Assembly (NCBI GenBank): GCA_028289405.1
Contig: JANQPP010000211.1
Coordinates: forward strand, 62,001-126,000
Reading direction: 5' to 3'
From: Pirellulales bacterium
GTDB lineage: Bacteria; Planctomycetota; Planctomycetia; Pirellulales; JANQPP01
Length of the DNA stretch: 64,000 nucleotides
Shown in pieces: positions 45,134 to 53,102 of the stretch (position 1 is its first letter; the number at the start of each line of letters is the position of its first letter). The notes beneath the pieces are model-generated. The model did no database searches, was not told the origin of the DNA, and worked only from the letters and a program-made list of their open reading frames with translations. A program made the translations under genes and the position numbers.

Positions 45134-45421
45134 CTAAAGCACTTTGGCGAGAATGTCCGACTCGCGCAGAATCTTGAGATCCTGGCCATCCACTTCCACG
45201 TCCGTGCCGGAGTATTTGCCGTAGATCACGGTATCGCCGACCGTGACGGAAAGTTCGCCACGGTTGCCGCTGTCCATGAGCGGGCCAGGCCCTACGGACA
45301 CGATAGTGCCACGCTGTGGTTTTTCCTTTGCCGTATCGGGAAGCACGATTCCGCCCGCGGTTACCTCTTCCGCTTCGACAGGTTCCACGACCACACGATC
45401 ATCGAGGGGACGCAGTTTCAT
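45134..45421 (-). CDS. groES: Co-chaperonin GroES
   Basis: 95 residues, standard length. MKLRPLDDRVVVEPVEAEEV, the mobile loop EEVTAGGIVLPDTAKEKP and the roof region, ending YGKYSGTDVEVDGQDLKILRESDILAKVL (in part), are typical. It caps GroEL rings during folding. It lies 118 bases after the first groEL and 90 before the second on the minus strand, so it can serve both. CGGAG lies 8-12 bases before the ATG. High certainty. Confidence 0.97.
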   Translation of the reverse strand: MKLRPLDDRVVVEPVEAEEVTAGGIVLPDTAKEKPQRGTIVSVGPGPLMDSGNRGELSVTVGDTVIYGKYSGTDVEVDGQDLKILRESDILAKVL

Positions 45422-45539
45422 GGTTTGATCTCCGTTTTGCTTATTGAATTCGATTGTTGAAGATTGAATATTTTTTCGCCGGGCCGCTGGCGCGAAGATC
45501 TGCCGAAACGGCCACCAACAACTTTTTGATGCATCGGGA

Positions 45540-47234
45540 CTACATCATGCCAGGCATGCCGCCCATACCTCCCATGCCGGGCATGCCGCCGCCCATGCCA
45601 CCCATACCTCCCATGCCATGGTCATGGTGGTCGTGGCCCGCTTCTTCTTCCTCTTGCGGAATCTCAGTGACTAGGGATTCGGTGGTCAGCAACAAAGCGG
45701 CCACGCTGGCAGCGTTTTGCAGTGCCGTTCGCACGACTTTAGCGGGATCGATAATCCCGGAGGAGATCATGTCAACGTACTTGTCTTTGTCCGCGTCGTA
45801 GCCCTCATTGGCGTTTTTGAGCTGCCGCACACGGTTGACGACCACCGCGCCATCCAATCCGGCATTCTCCGCGATGCTTCGCAGCGGGTAATCGAGCACA
45901 TTCCCGACGATCTTCGCGCCGAGCGCTTCGTCCCCTTCGAGCTGCAACTTCGAGAGTGGCTTTTCGCAGCGGAGCAAGGCCACGCCACCCCCGGGGACAA
46001 TGCCTTCTTCTAACGCCGCCTGTACCGCGGACTTGGCATCGTCGAGGAGCGCCTTTCGCTCTTTCATTTCGGTTTCAGTAGCGGCACCGCAGTTGATTTG
46101 AGCCACGCCGCCGGCCAATTTGGCGAGCCGTTCCTGGAGCTTTTCGCGGTCGTATTCGCTATCGGTCGTGTCGATTTCCCGACGAATCTGTTCCACGCGG
46201 CCTTCGATATCTGCCTTCTTGCCGGCACCACCGACGATCGTGGTATGCTCGGTCGAAATCGTGACCTTTTTGGCACGGCCCAGATCGGTAACTTTCACAC
46301 CATCGAGCTTAATACCCAGATCCTTGAAAATAGCGGTGCCACCGGTGAGCACGGCGATGTCTCCCAGCATGGCCTTGCGGCGGTCGCCGTAGCCGGGCGC
46401 CTTGACGGCACACACATTCAGGATGCCCCGCATCTTGTTCACCACCAGCGTGGCCAGGGCCTCGCCCTCCACATCCTCGGCGATGATCAGCAGCGGCTTG
46501 CTCGACCGGCTGATGGCCTCCAGCAGGGGCACGAGATCCTTCGCATTCGAGATTTTGTCTTCGAAGATCAACAGATAACAATCTTCCAGTTCGACGGTCT
46601 GGTCGTCCTGATTCGTCACGAAATGTGGCGAGAGGAAGCCACGGTCGAACTGCATGCCTTCCACGACATCCACGGTTGTTTCGGCCTGCTTACCTTCCTC
46701 GACGGTAATCACGCCGTTCTTGCCCACGAGAAGAAATGCCTGCGACAGCACGTCACCAATGCTGGGATCGTTGTTCCCGGCGATCGTGGCGATCTGCGTC
46801 AGCTCTTTCTTGCTCTTCTCGTTGATCGCCGTGGCCATCTTCTGGATGTTGGAGACCACGGCATCTTTCCCCTGGTGGATTCCTCGAGAAAGGGCCATGG
46901 GATCGGCGCCCGCAGCGATCATTTTTAATCCCTCGCGAAAGATCGCCTCTGCCAACACGGTGGCGGTGGTGGTGCCGTCACCCGCGACGTCATTGGTTTT
47001 GCTCGCGGCTTCCTTGACGAGTTGGGCACCGAGGTTTTCGTTCGGATCGTCGAGTTCGATGTCCTCGGCCACGGTCACGCCGTCCTTGGTCACCTTGGGC
47101 GAACCCCAACCCTTGTCCAGCACGGCATTCCGGCCACGCGGCCCCAACGTGCTACGTACGGCGCGGGCCAGCTTGGAAACACCAGCCGCCAACGGCTGTC
47201 GGGCTTCATCGTCGAACACCATGTTTTTTGCCAC
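45540..47234 (-). CDS. groEL: 60-kDa chaperonin GroEL with GGM-rich tail
   Basis: 564 residues from GTG 47234 (reading M-AKNMVFDDEARQPLAAG), chosen because GGAGGA at 47242-47247 stands 7 bases upstream; an ATG at 47249 overlaps that site and is not favoured. All GroEL regions are present: GPRGRNAVLDKGWG, KDGVTVAEDIELDD, NDVAGDGTTTATVLAE and PGGGVALLRCEKP. The C-terminus carries an acidic/His cluster (EEEEAGHDHHDHGM) and then many GGM/PGM repeats, as in canonical bacterial GroEL. First gene of the chaperonin group, with groES and a second groEL downstream on the same strand. High certainty of family. Confidence 0.96.
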   Translation of the reverse strand: MAKNMVFDDEARQPLAAGVSKLARAVRSTLGPRGRNAVLDKGWGSPKVTKDGVTVAEDIELDDPNENLGAQLVKEAASKTNDVAGDGTTTATVLAEAIFREGLKMIAAGADPMALSRGIHQGKDAVVSNIQKMATAINEKSKKELTQIATIAGNNDPSIGDVLSQAFLLVGKNGVITVEEGKQAETTVDVVEGMQFDRGFLSPHFVTNQDDQTVELEDCYLLIFEDKISNAKDLVPLLEAISRSSKPLLIIAEDVEGEALATLVVNKMRGILNVCAVKAPGYGDRRKAMLGDIAVLTGGTAIFKDLGIKLDGVKVTDLGRAKKVTISTEHTTIVGGAGKKADIEGRVEQIRREIDTTDSEYDREKLQERLAKLAGGVAQINCGAATETEMKERKALLDDAKSAVQAALEEGIVPGGGVALLRCEKPLSKLQLEGDEALGAKIVGNVLDYPLRSIAENAGLDGAVVVNRVRQLKNANEGYDADKDKYVDMISSGIIDPAKVVRTALQNAASVAALLLTTESLVTEIPQEEEEAGHDHHDHGMGGMGGMGGGMPGMGGMGGMPGMM

Positions 47235-47241
47235 GCGGAAT

Positions 47242-47247
47242 TCCTCC
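47242..47247 (-). promoter_or_regulatory. Ribosome binding site fixing a GTG start
   Basis: GGAGGA read on the minus strand, 7 bases before the GTG at 47234. It also contains the second codon of the alternative ATG start at 47249, which makes that start unlikely. Confidence 0.8.
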
Positions 47248-47503
47248 ATCTAGGGGCTTGGAATCGGCCCTGCTCGGTCACGCGGAAATCGCTACGTGCG
47301 GCAGAGCGGCTATTTCAGTGACTTGTTCGCTTCCTAAAACTTCACATCACCGATGGTGATGACAGTCTGTACGCTTCGCGCCAAACTACTGAGCAAGCTC
47401 CGTACCAAAACGCGTCGACGCCGCAAAGCAATGGAAGAGCATCACTTACGGCGGTGAGAGTAGATTGCTCGGCGAGCTCGAAAAAGAACCCGGCCACGAT
47501 GAA

Positions 47504-47546
47504 TGCCAATCTGGCAGTCAAGCCGAACGGCGTGCCAAGTCTGGCA
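47504..47546. promoter_or_regulatory. Two inverted repeats, possible operator
   Basis: TGCCA-ATC-TGGCA at 47504-47516 and TGCCA-AGTC-TGGCA at 47533-47546. Both are perfect 5-bp inverted repeats with the same half-site, their centres about 29.5 bases apart (close to three helical turns). They lie 270-300 bases from both divergent genes. No known operator matched from memory. Confidence 0.35.
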
Positions 47547-47658
47547 GCCAGCAAGAATCACAAGGATCCGGCGAACTTCCGCGAAGGTTCTTCGGTCGTT
47601 TCCATCGGAGTGGAAAGCGCTTGCAACTCGTGCGCTTTCGATCGCTTGACGCGGCAAC

Positions 47659-47687
47659 TTGACATCAATCCGGCCCACTCCTAGCAT
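47659..47687 (+). promoter_or_regulatory. Sigma-70-type promoter for ahpC
   Basis: TTGACA at 47659-47664 (perfect) and TAGCAT at 47682-47687 with a 17-base spacer, about 140 bases before the ATG. A 6-bp hairpin with an AACG loop follows in the leader at 47763-47778. Confidence 0.5.
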
Positions 47688-47825
47688 GCCAAACAAGCTT
47701 CGGGCCATACTCGACGACTTCGCTTGTGAGCACATTCGGCCAAGCGAATCCTCATATTGACTACCCGGAACGCCGGGTTCTTCTTCAAGACCTGCACGCT
47801 CCGCACGTGCGAAAGGAGAGTACAT

Positions 47826-48353
47826 ATGTTGACCGTTGGAGATCGTTTTCCGCAGTACAATGTTCCTGCTTGTGTCGGTTTGGGAAAGGATGATTTTCAA
47901 GACATCACGAACAATACCCACGAAGGCAAGTGGGTTGTCTATTTCTTCTATCCCAAGGATTTCACGTTCGTCTGCCCGACGGAGATCGCGGAATTCAATC
48001 ATCAGTTGAAGGAATTCGAGGATCGCGACGCGGTGGTCGTGGGGGGCAGCACCGACAATGAATATTCCCACCAAGCGTGGCGGAAGGCGCACGACGACCT
48101 CAAGGACCTCAAATATCCCTTGATCGCGGCACAAAAATTGGCCGCCGACTTAGGCATCCTCGATCCCCAGGCAAACGTTTGCCTGCGAGCCACGTTCATT
48201 GTCGACCCACATGGCGTGATCCAATGGGCCAGTGCGAACAGCCTTCCCGTGGGCCGCAGCGTGAAGGAAGTGCTGCGTGTGCTAGACGCGATTCAATCGG
48301 ATGAGCTCTGTCCCTGCAACTGGACGCCCGGGGAAGAAACGCTGAAGGTGTGA
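47826..48353 (+). CDS. ahpC: AhpC/Prx1-type peroxiredoxin
   Basis: 175 residues from the ATG at 47826, preceded by AAAGGAGAG; the open frame runs upstream without support. The peroxidatic cysteine is C50 in FYPKDFTFVCPTEI, and the resolving cysteine is in ELCPCNW near the C-terminus. The enzyme reduces hydrogen peroxide and organic peroxides in the cytoplasm. An AhpD-like gene follows 49 bases downstream, as in the mycobacterial AhpC-AhpD pair, where AhpD recharges AhpC with electrons. Divergent from the chaperonin genes, which would fit shared oxidative or heat-stress control. High certainty. Confidence 0.95.
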   Translation: MLTVGDRFPQYNVPACVGLGKDDFQDITNNTHEGKWVVYFFYPKDFTFVCPTEIAEFNHQLKEFEDRDAVVVGGSTDNEYSHQAWRKAHDDLKDLKYPLIAAQKLAADLGILDPQANVCLRATFIVDPHGVIQWASANSLPVGRSVKEVLRVLDAIQSDELCPCNWTPGEETLKV

Positions 48354-48402
48354 TGAAAGCTGCCGCGTCGCGGCTGGTGGATCAAACCCAAGGGGCTTGA
48401 AT

Positions 48403-48936
48403 ATGGAGCAGGTGAGCGCGCTAAAGGATTCCCTGCCGGATCCGGCGAAAGACTTGCGCATCAACTTCGGGAACGTGCTGGAAAGCGAGCATCTTGCTCC
48501 GCCCCAGGTTTGGGGAATCGCGCTGGCTTCGGCCTATTTTCTGCGGGAGGATCGGCTGCGAGATGCCATCGCCGCCGACGCTGCGGGGCACATTGAGGAC
48601 AAGGTTCGCCAGGATGCCCAGGCAGCGGCTTCGCTGATGGGCATGAACACGGTCTTCTATCGATTTCGGCACCTGGTCGGCAAGGAGTCCTACGCGCAAC
48701 TGCCGGCTCGGTTGCGGATGCAATGGATGGCCCGGCCGTTGACGTCCAAGGTGGACTTCGAATTATTTTCCTTGGCCTGCGCGGCACTTGCCGGATGCGA
48801 ATCCTGCATTCGCGCGCATGAGGCGGCGGTGATCAAAGGCGGGCTCTCCGAGCAGCATGTCCAGGACACGATCCGCATCGCCGCGACGTTACAAGGTGTC
48901 GCCGTAGCGCTGCATCTCGAACAGGCTGGCGATTGA
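48403..48936 (+). CDS. ahpD: AhpD-like alkylhydroperoxidase
   Basis: 177 residues from the ATG at 48403, preceded by AAGGGG; a TTG two codons earlier is possible. All-helical fold of the carboxymuconolactone decarboxylase/AhpD family, with the redox-active C-x-x-C-x-x-H as CESCIRAHEAAV near residue 130. In the best-studied case AhpD transfers electrons from lipoamide to AhpC. The immediate upstream AhpC gene supports this role. The downstream ferrochelatase gene starts 58 bases later on the same strand. High certainty of family; partner inferred from context. Confidence 0.93.
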   Translation: MEQVSALKDSLPDPAKDLRINFGNVLESEHLAPPQVWGIALASAYFLREDRLRDAIAADAAGHIEDKVRQDAQAAASLMGMNTVFYRFRHLVGKESYAQLPARLRMQWMARPLTSKVDFELFSLACAALAGCESCIRAHEAAVIKGGLSEQHVQDTIRIAATLQGVAVALHLEQAGD

Positions 48937-48994
48937 GCCGTTGCTCACTGAGCACGCCCACAACCCCTCAATAGCAACGAGCGCTTTTTCCGGC

Positions 48995-50029
48995 ATGTCC
49001 ACCGATTACGACGCAATTTTGTTGGTCTCATTTGGTGGACCAGAAAGGCCCGACGACGTGATCCCTTTTTTGGAGAACGTCTTGCGAGGCAAGAATGTGC
49101 CGCATACCCGGCTATTGGAAGTCGCCGAGCATTATCAGCATTTTGGCGGTTACAGCCCCATCAATGACCAAAATCGAGCGTTGATTGCGGCGCTGCGACG
49201 GGAACTGGCTGAACGTGGACCGAAGCTTCCCATCTATTGGGGAAATCGCAATTGGTATCCGCTGCTGCCGGATACCTTGCGTCAGATGCGGGACGATGGC
49301 GTCCGTCGGGCGCTAGCCCTCTTTACCTCGGCCTACAGTTCCTACTCGGGCTGCCGGCAATATCGGGAGAATATCGCCGCCGCGCGGGACGCCGTCGGAG
49401 AGGGTGCGCCGGAGATCGACAAGCTCCGCGTGTTTTTCAATCATCCCGGTTTTTTGGAGCCGATGGCCGAGGGCATTGAAAAGGAACTTTCGCGGATTCC
49501 CCACGAAAAGCGTGAGACCACCTGCTTGCTTTTCTCGGCGCACAGTATCCCCAATGCCATGGCGGAGAAGTGCTGCTACGAAACACAATTGCGGGAGGCT
49601 TCCCGGCTCGTGGCCGAAATGGCAGGCTTCGAGAATTGGCAATTGGTGTACCAGAGCCGCAGCGGCCCTCCTTCGCAACCATGGCTGGAGCCGGACGTAG
49701 GAGATGCCATTCGCGAGATTGCCGACAAAGGAACATTTACGGATGTCATCGTCTGCCCCATCGGCTTTATCTCCGACCACATGGAGGTGCTCTATGACCT
49801 GGATATGGAGGCCCGTGACATCTGCCAGGAACTGGGGTTCGGCTTTCACCGCTCACCGACCGTGGGGATGCATCCGAAATTCATCCGCATGATTCGGGAT
49901 TTGATTGTCGAGCGGATCGAATCGCCAGATCAGCGGGTAGCGTTGGGAAAACTCGGCCCCAGCCACGATGTTTGCCCGGTCGATTGTTGTCTCTCGGGGC
50001 GTCCCGCCGCGACGCAATCCGCGTCCTGA
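48995..50029 (+). CDS. hemH: Ferrochelatase
   Basis: 344 residues from the ATG at 48995 (MSTDYDAILLVSFGGPERPDDV). Family marks are the N-terminal LLVSFGGPE, GNRNWYPLLPDTLRQM, the active-site histidine in LLFSAHSIP and the glutamate region ISDHMEVLYDLD. It inserts iron into a porphyrin in the cytoplasm, at the membrane face. Whether the substrate is protoporphyrin IX or coproporphyrin III cannot be decided here. The C-terminal DVCPVDCCLSG adds a Cys-rich segment (four Cys in the last ~20 residues); some ferrochelatases hold an iron-sulfur cluster there, but this is only a possibility. Follows the peroxide-defence pair on the same strand. Confidence 0.93.
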   Translation: MSTDYDAILLVSFGGPERPDDVIPFLENVLRGKNVPHTRLLEVAEHYQHFGGYSPINDQNRALIAALRRELAERGPKLPIYWGNRNWYPLLPDTLRQMRDDGVRRALALFTSAYSSYSGCRQYRENIAAARDAVGEGAPEIDKLRVFFNHPGFLEPMAEGIEKELSRIPHEKRETTCLLFSAHSIPNAMAEKCCYETQLREASRLVAEMAGFENWQLVYQSRSGPPSQPWLEPDVGDAIREIADKGTFTDVIVCPIGFISDHMEVLYDLDMEARDICQELGFGFHRSPTVGMHPKFIRMIRDLIVERIESPDQRVALGKLGPSHDVCPVDCCLSGRPAATQSAS

Positions 50030-50074
50030 ACGTTGGCTAGCAAGCATGCCGTTCCATGCACGGCCGATCCTATT

Positions 50075-52108
50075 TCATTTTCGAGGTCGCGCCGAAGTAG
50101 GGCGTTTTCCACGCTGGGGCTTAGGAAACTCCCCCGCGATAGTTTTCGCCGCTTGCCGGCGGATTTCCACGGCCCGAGGGTGATCGGCTTGGCCCGTGAT
50201 CTCGTACAGGAAACGGCTGGGCAGCGTGTCCCGGGGTTTGCCCCATTTGCGGCGGGTGAGCGCTAAGGAAAGCGTGAGACGATCTTGCGCCCGAGTCACG
50301 CCGACATAACAGAGCCGCCTTTCCTCCTCGATGGCGGAATCACTATCGGCTAGTGAACGGCGGTGCGGCAAGAATCCTTCCTCCATGCCGACCAGGTAGA
50401 CCTCGGGGAATTCGAGGCCCTTCGCGCTATGCAGCGTCATCAGCACCACAGCATCCGCCGCCAGCTTCCTCTCTTCCTTGGAGCGGGTTTCCTCACCCGA
50501 AAGCGCCATGTTGTCCAAAAATTCGAGCAACCCCGCGCGAGGGTGGGAGTCTTGGTATTCGGCCAAGGCGTTGATGACCTCCTCCACGGTTTGCCAACGG
50601 GCTACGCGATCTTCCTCTTGGTCGTGCAGACGCTCAATCTCCTCACGATAGCCGATTTCCTTCAACAATTGCTGACAGACAGTCAGCGGAGAACCATGTT
50701 TCAGCGACCTCCGCAGTTTGTCGACCGTTTGTTGAAGTTGTGCTACCCCTCGCTTCGCGTTGGCGGAAGTTTCCGCTGGAAAATCATCTTCAGCGCACAC
50801 GTCCCATAACGGCTTGCCCCGTTTGACGGCATGCTCCAAGAGCAACTTAACCGAGGAGGGACCCACGCCGCGGGGTGGCGTGTTGATCACGCGGAGCAGT
50901 GCCTGCTCGTCGCGAGGTTCCGCCAACAACCGCATGTAGGCGAGCACATCCTTGACCTCCTTGCGGTCGAAAAACGACATACCGCCGATCAGTACATACG
51001 GCAGTTTGGCTTCACGGAGCGCTGTCTCGAAGGGCCGGGGCTGCTCGTTGGTGCGGAACAAGATGGCGAAATCTCCGGCTCGGCTGCCGGGCTGCCGCAA
51101 GCGCAATTGAATATCGTTGACAACGCCTTCCGCTTCTTCCACTTCATTCTGATATTGCTGAATGCGCGGAGCCTCGCCGCGCCCTCGCGCCGGTACGAGC
51201 GACTTCTCGTAGCGAATGTTGTTGAAGTGGATCAAGCGGTTCGCCCATTCCAGGATCGATCCGGAACAGCGGTAATTTTCCCGCAAGTAGACGACCTTCG
51301 CCTCTGGCCAATCGTCTCGAAAGCGGAGAATGTGCCGCACTTCGGCGCCGCGCCAGCCATAAATGGATTGGTCATCATCCCCCACCACGCAGAGGTTGCG
51401 ATGGCGTTGTGCCAGCGCTTTCACAATCTGATATTGCGCGGAATTGGTATCTTGGTACTCGTCGATCAGGATATGTTGCAGACGCCCCGCTTCGAATTCA
51501 CGGGCCTCGGAATGAGCCTTGAACAGTTCGATGGTCACCAAGAGGAGATCATCGAAATCGACACTGCTGCGGCCGCGGAGCGTACTTTGATAGCGCCGAT
51601 AAGCCGACGCCGCCAGATGTTCACGGTCCGTTCGGGCCGCCTCGATGGCTTCTTCGGGGCGTAGCCCATCTGACTTCCAGCGGCTGATTTGCGACAGCAG
51701 GTCGCGCGGCCTCAACGAACCATCGGGAACGCGAATTTCCCGCAATACGAGGCGGGCAATTTCTTCTTGGTCCCGCGAATCCGCGATGGCAAAGGTACTG
51801 CGATACCCCAAAAGGTGGATGTGGCGCCGCAAGATCCGCACGCAGAGCGAGTGGAACGTGGAGATTTCCGGTCCCTCTTTGGCCTTTTTTCCGACGCGTT
51901 CCTTGACCCGTTGCCGCATCTCCCGCGCGGCCTTGTTGGTGAAGGTCACGGCAAGGATCTTTTCCGGCGGCACCCCCTGCCGGATCAACTCGCCCACGCG
52001 GTAGGTAATCACGCGCGTCTTGCCAGTTCCCGCCCCCGCCAGAACCAACAGCGGGCCGGACGTAACCCGCACCGCCTCGCGCTGGGCATCATTGAGTTGC
52101 GCGGGCAT
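50075..52108 (-). CDS. UvrD/PcrA/Rep-type DNA helicase
   Basis: 677 residues. Superfamily-1 motifs are all present: Q motif LNDAQREAV, Walker A GAGTGKT, motif Ia LAVTFTNKAAREM, motif II DEYQDTNSAQY, motif III GDDDQSIYGWRGA, motif IV YLRENYRCSG, motif V LMTLHSAKGLEF and motif VI YVGVTRAQDRL. It unwinds DNA 3' to 5' in repair or restart of replication; the size and motifs are between Rep and PcrA, so I do not assign a symbol. The C-terminal basic tail (QRGKRPTSARPRK) may bind partners. Convergent with ferrochelatase (46 bases apart), upstream of nothing on its strand but the NUDIX gene, 67 bases before it. High certainty of family. Confidence 0.95.
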   Translation of the reverse strand: MPAQLNDAQREAVRVTSGPLLVLAGAGTGKTRVITYRVGELIRQGVPPEKILAVTFTNKAAREMRQRVKERVGKKAKEGPEISTFHSLCVRILRRHIHLLGYRSTFAIADSRDQEEIARLVLREIRVPDGSLRPRDLLSQISRWKSDGLRPEEAIEAARTDREHLAASAYRRYQSTLRGRSSVDFDDLLLVTIELFKAHSEAREFEAGRLQHILIDEYQDTNSAQYQIVKALAQRHRNLCVVGDDDQSIYGWRGAEVRHILRFRDDWPEAKVVYLRENYRCSGSILEWANRLIHFNNIRYEKSLVPARGRGEAPRIQQYQNEVEEAEGVVNDIQLRLRQPGSRAGDFAILFRTNEQPRPFETALREAKLPYVLIGGMSFFDRKEVKDVLAYMRLLAEPRDEQALLRVINTPPRGVGPSSVKLLLEHAVKRGKPLWDVCAEDDFPAETSANAKRGVAQLQQTVDKLRRSLKHGSPLTVCQQLLKEIGYREEIERLHDQEEDRVARWQTVEEVINALAEYQDSHPRAGLLEFLDNMALSGEETRSKEERKLAADAVVLMTLHSAKGLEFPEVYLVGMEEGFLPHRRSLADSDSAIEEERRLCYVGVTRAQDRLTLSLALTRRKWGKPRDTLPSRFLYEITGQADHPRAVEIRRQAAKTIAGEFPKPQRGKRPTSARPRK

Positions 52109-52175
52109 GGGCGGAATTCAAACCCTGAATGGAAAGGGAAATTCACCGAAAACAACGAAACGTCGCCCAAATGCC

Positions 52176-52817
52176 TCAGCGAGAGGACGCCGGATCGAAC
52201 AGCGCTTCCAGGCAGATTTGCGACCAGGACTCGAAGTTTTCGCGATTCTCCCAAATCTCGGCGACGGACCGGAAGCCAGCGTCTAGCAAATCCTTTTCCC
52301 GGCCACGGATGTTCGGCTGGGAGACGTCAAACAGATGCACGATGCCCAGGTGGACGCGTCCCACTTCGGTTTGATCGTCGTTGATGAGTCCCGCGCAGGT
52401 CTCTTGAAACTCGCAATCGAGATGGATTTCCTCCTCAATTTCCCGTTTCAGCCCCTGCCGATAGGCCGCGTGCGATCCTGGCGTATCCGCGTCGTGCGTG
52501 GAAATGTGTCCTCCCACGCCGATGCTCCGTTTGCTGTGCAGACGTTGTTCACCTTGTCCCTTGCCACGAGTGTATTGAAACAAGGAGACCGTCCCCGCCG
52601 CATCCCGATGGCGAAAGATGGCATAGGGAATGAGCTGTTTGAAGGAAGGATCCGCCTCCATTTCCGCTCGGGGACGATATTGCACATGCTCGTCGCGGAG
52701 CAAGGCATCTAGATAACTTTGGCTGTCGTGATGAAAGCCTTGAAAGTACCCGGCATCATGCAGCACCTGCGTGGGAATCACCAGTACATGTTCTTGATCG
52801 ACGGCGGCTTGGCTCAT
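52176..52817 (-). CDS. NUDIX-domain hydrolase (predicted phosphoesterase)
   Basis: 213 residues from the ATG at 52817, with AAGGA upstream; the open frame runs back to 52937 across the start of an unrelated frame. The NUDIX box is recognisable as GGHISTHDADTPG, then REIEEEIHLD (G...REIxEE), the metal-binding helix. The rest resembles the longer MutT-family proteins annotated as predicted phosphoesterases. It probably hydrolyses a nucleoside-diphosphate-linked compound in the cytoplasm; substrate unknown. Upstream of and possibly co-transcribed with the UvrD-type helicase, 67 bases apart. The plus-strand start of the sialate esterase lies 286 bases away in the other direction. Confidence 0.85.
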   Translation of the reverse strand: MSQAAVDQEHVLVIPTQVLHDAGYFQGFHHDSQSYLDALLRDEHVQYRPRAEMEADPSFKQLIPYAIFRHRDAAGTVSLFQYTRGKGQGEQRLHSKRSIGVGGHISTHDADTPGSHAAYRQGLKREIEEEIHLDCEFQETCAGLINDDQTEVGRVHLGIVHLFDVSQPNIRGREKDLLDAGFRSVAEIWENRENFESWSQICLEALFDPASSR

Positions 52818-53102
52818 GTGGCGATTCCTTTCGGTGGCCTGGGCAAATGCGGATGGCGAAAAGCCATGACACACTCTGAATTCGAAAGCCAAGATTATAA
52901 AAGGAGAGTCCCCGACCCGCGAGCCACAAAAGGACACGAACTGTACGTTAGCGATGGCATGCGGTTTTTGGGGCTTCTCAATACTTGCTTCCGGTTTATC
53001 CGGTCATTACGGTATGACCACCATGCCCGCCGCGTTTCCATGCGTGGTTCGCCAGATTCCCACATGCGAACCCGCCACAACCAACCTGGAGGAGATTCCG
53101 TG

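Larger units (their letters stand above)
47235..47825. other. Gene-free divergent region groEL / ahpC
   Basis: 591 bases between groEL and the peroxiredoxin gene. It holds a promoter-like pair for ahpC at 47659-47687, two short inverted repeats at 47504-47516 and 47533-47546, and a 7-bp hairpin at 47345-47361. No CIRCE element (TTAGCACTC-N9-GAGTGCTAA) was found. Open frames here overlap the ahpC gene in antisense or lack ribosome sites. Confidence 0.6.

Noticed and set aside
47250..47825. CIRCE or other known heat-shock operator upstream of groEL
   Set aside because: Searched by eye on both strands and not found.
47442..48134. 230-codon open frame on the minus strand reaching into ahpC
   Set aside because: Overlaps the peroxiredoxin in antisense and has no motif; only its 5' half would be in a real gap.
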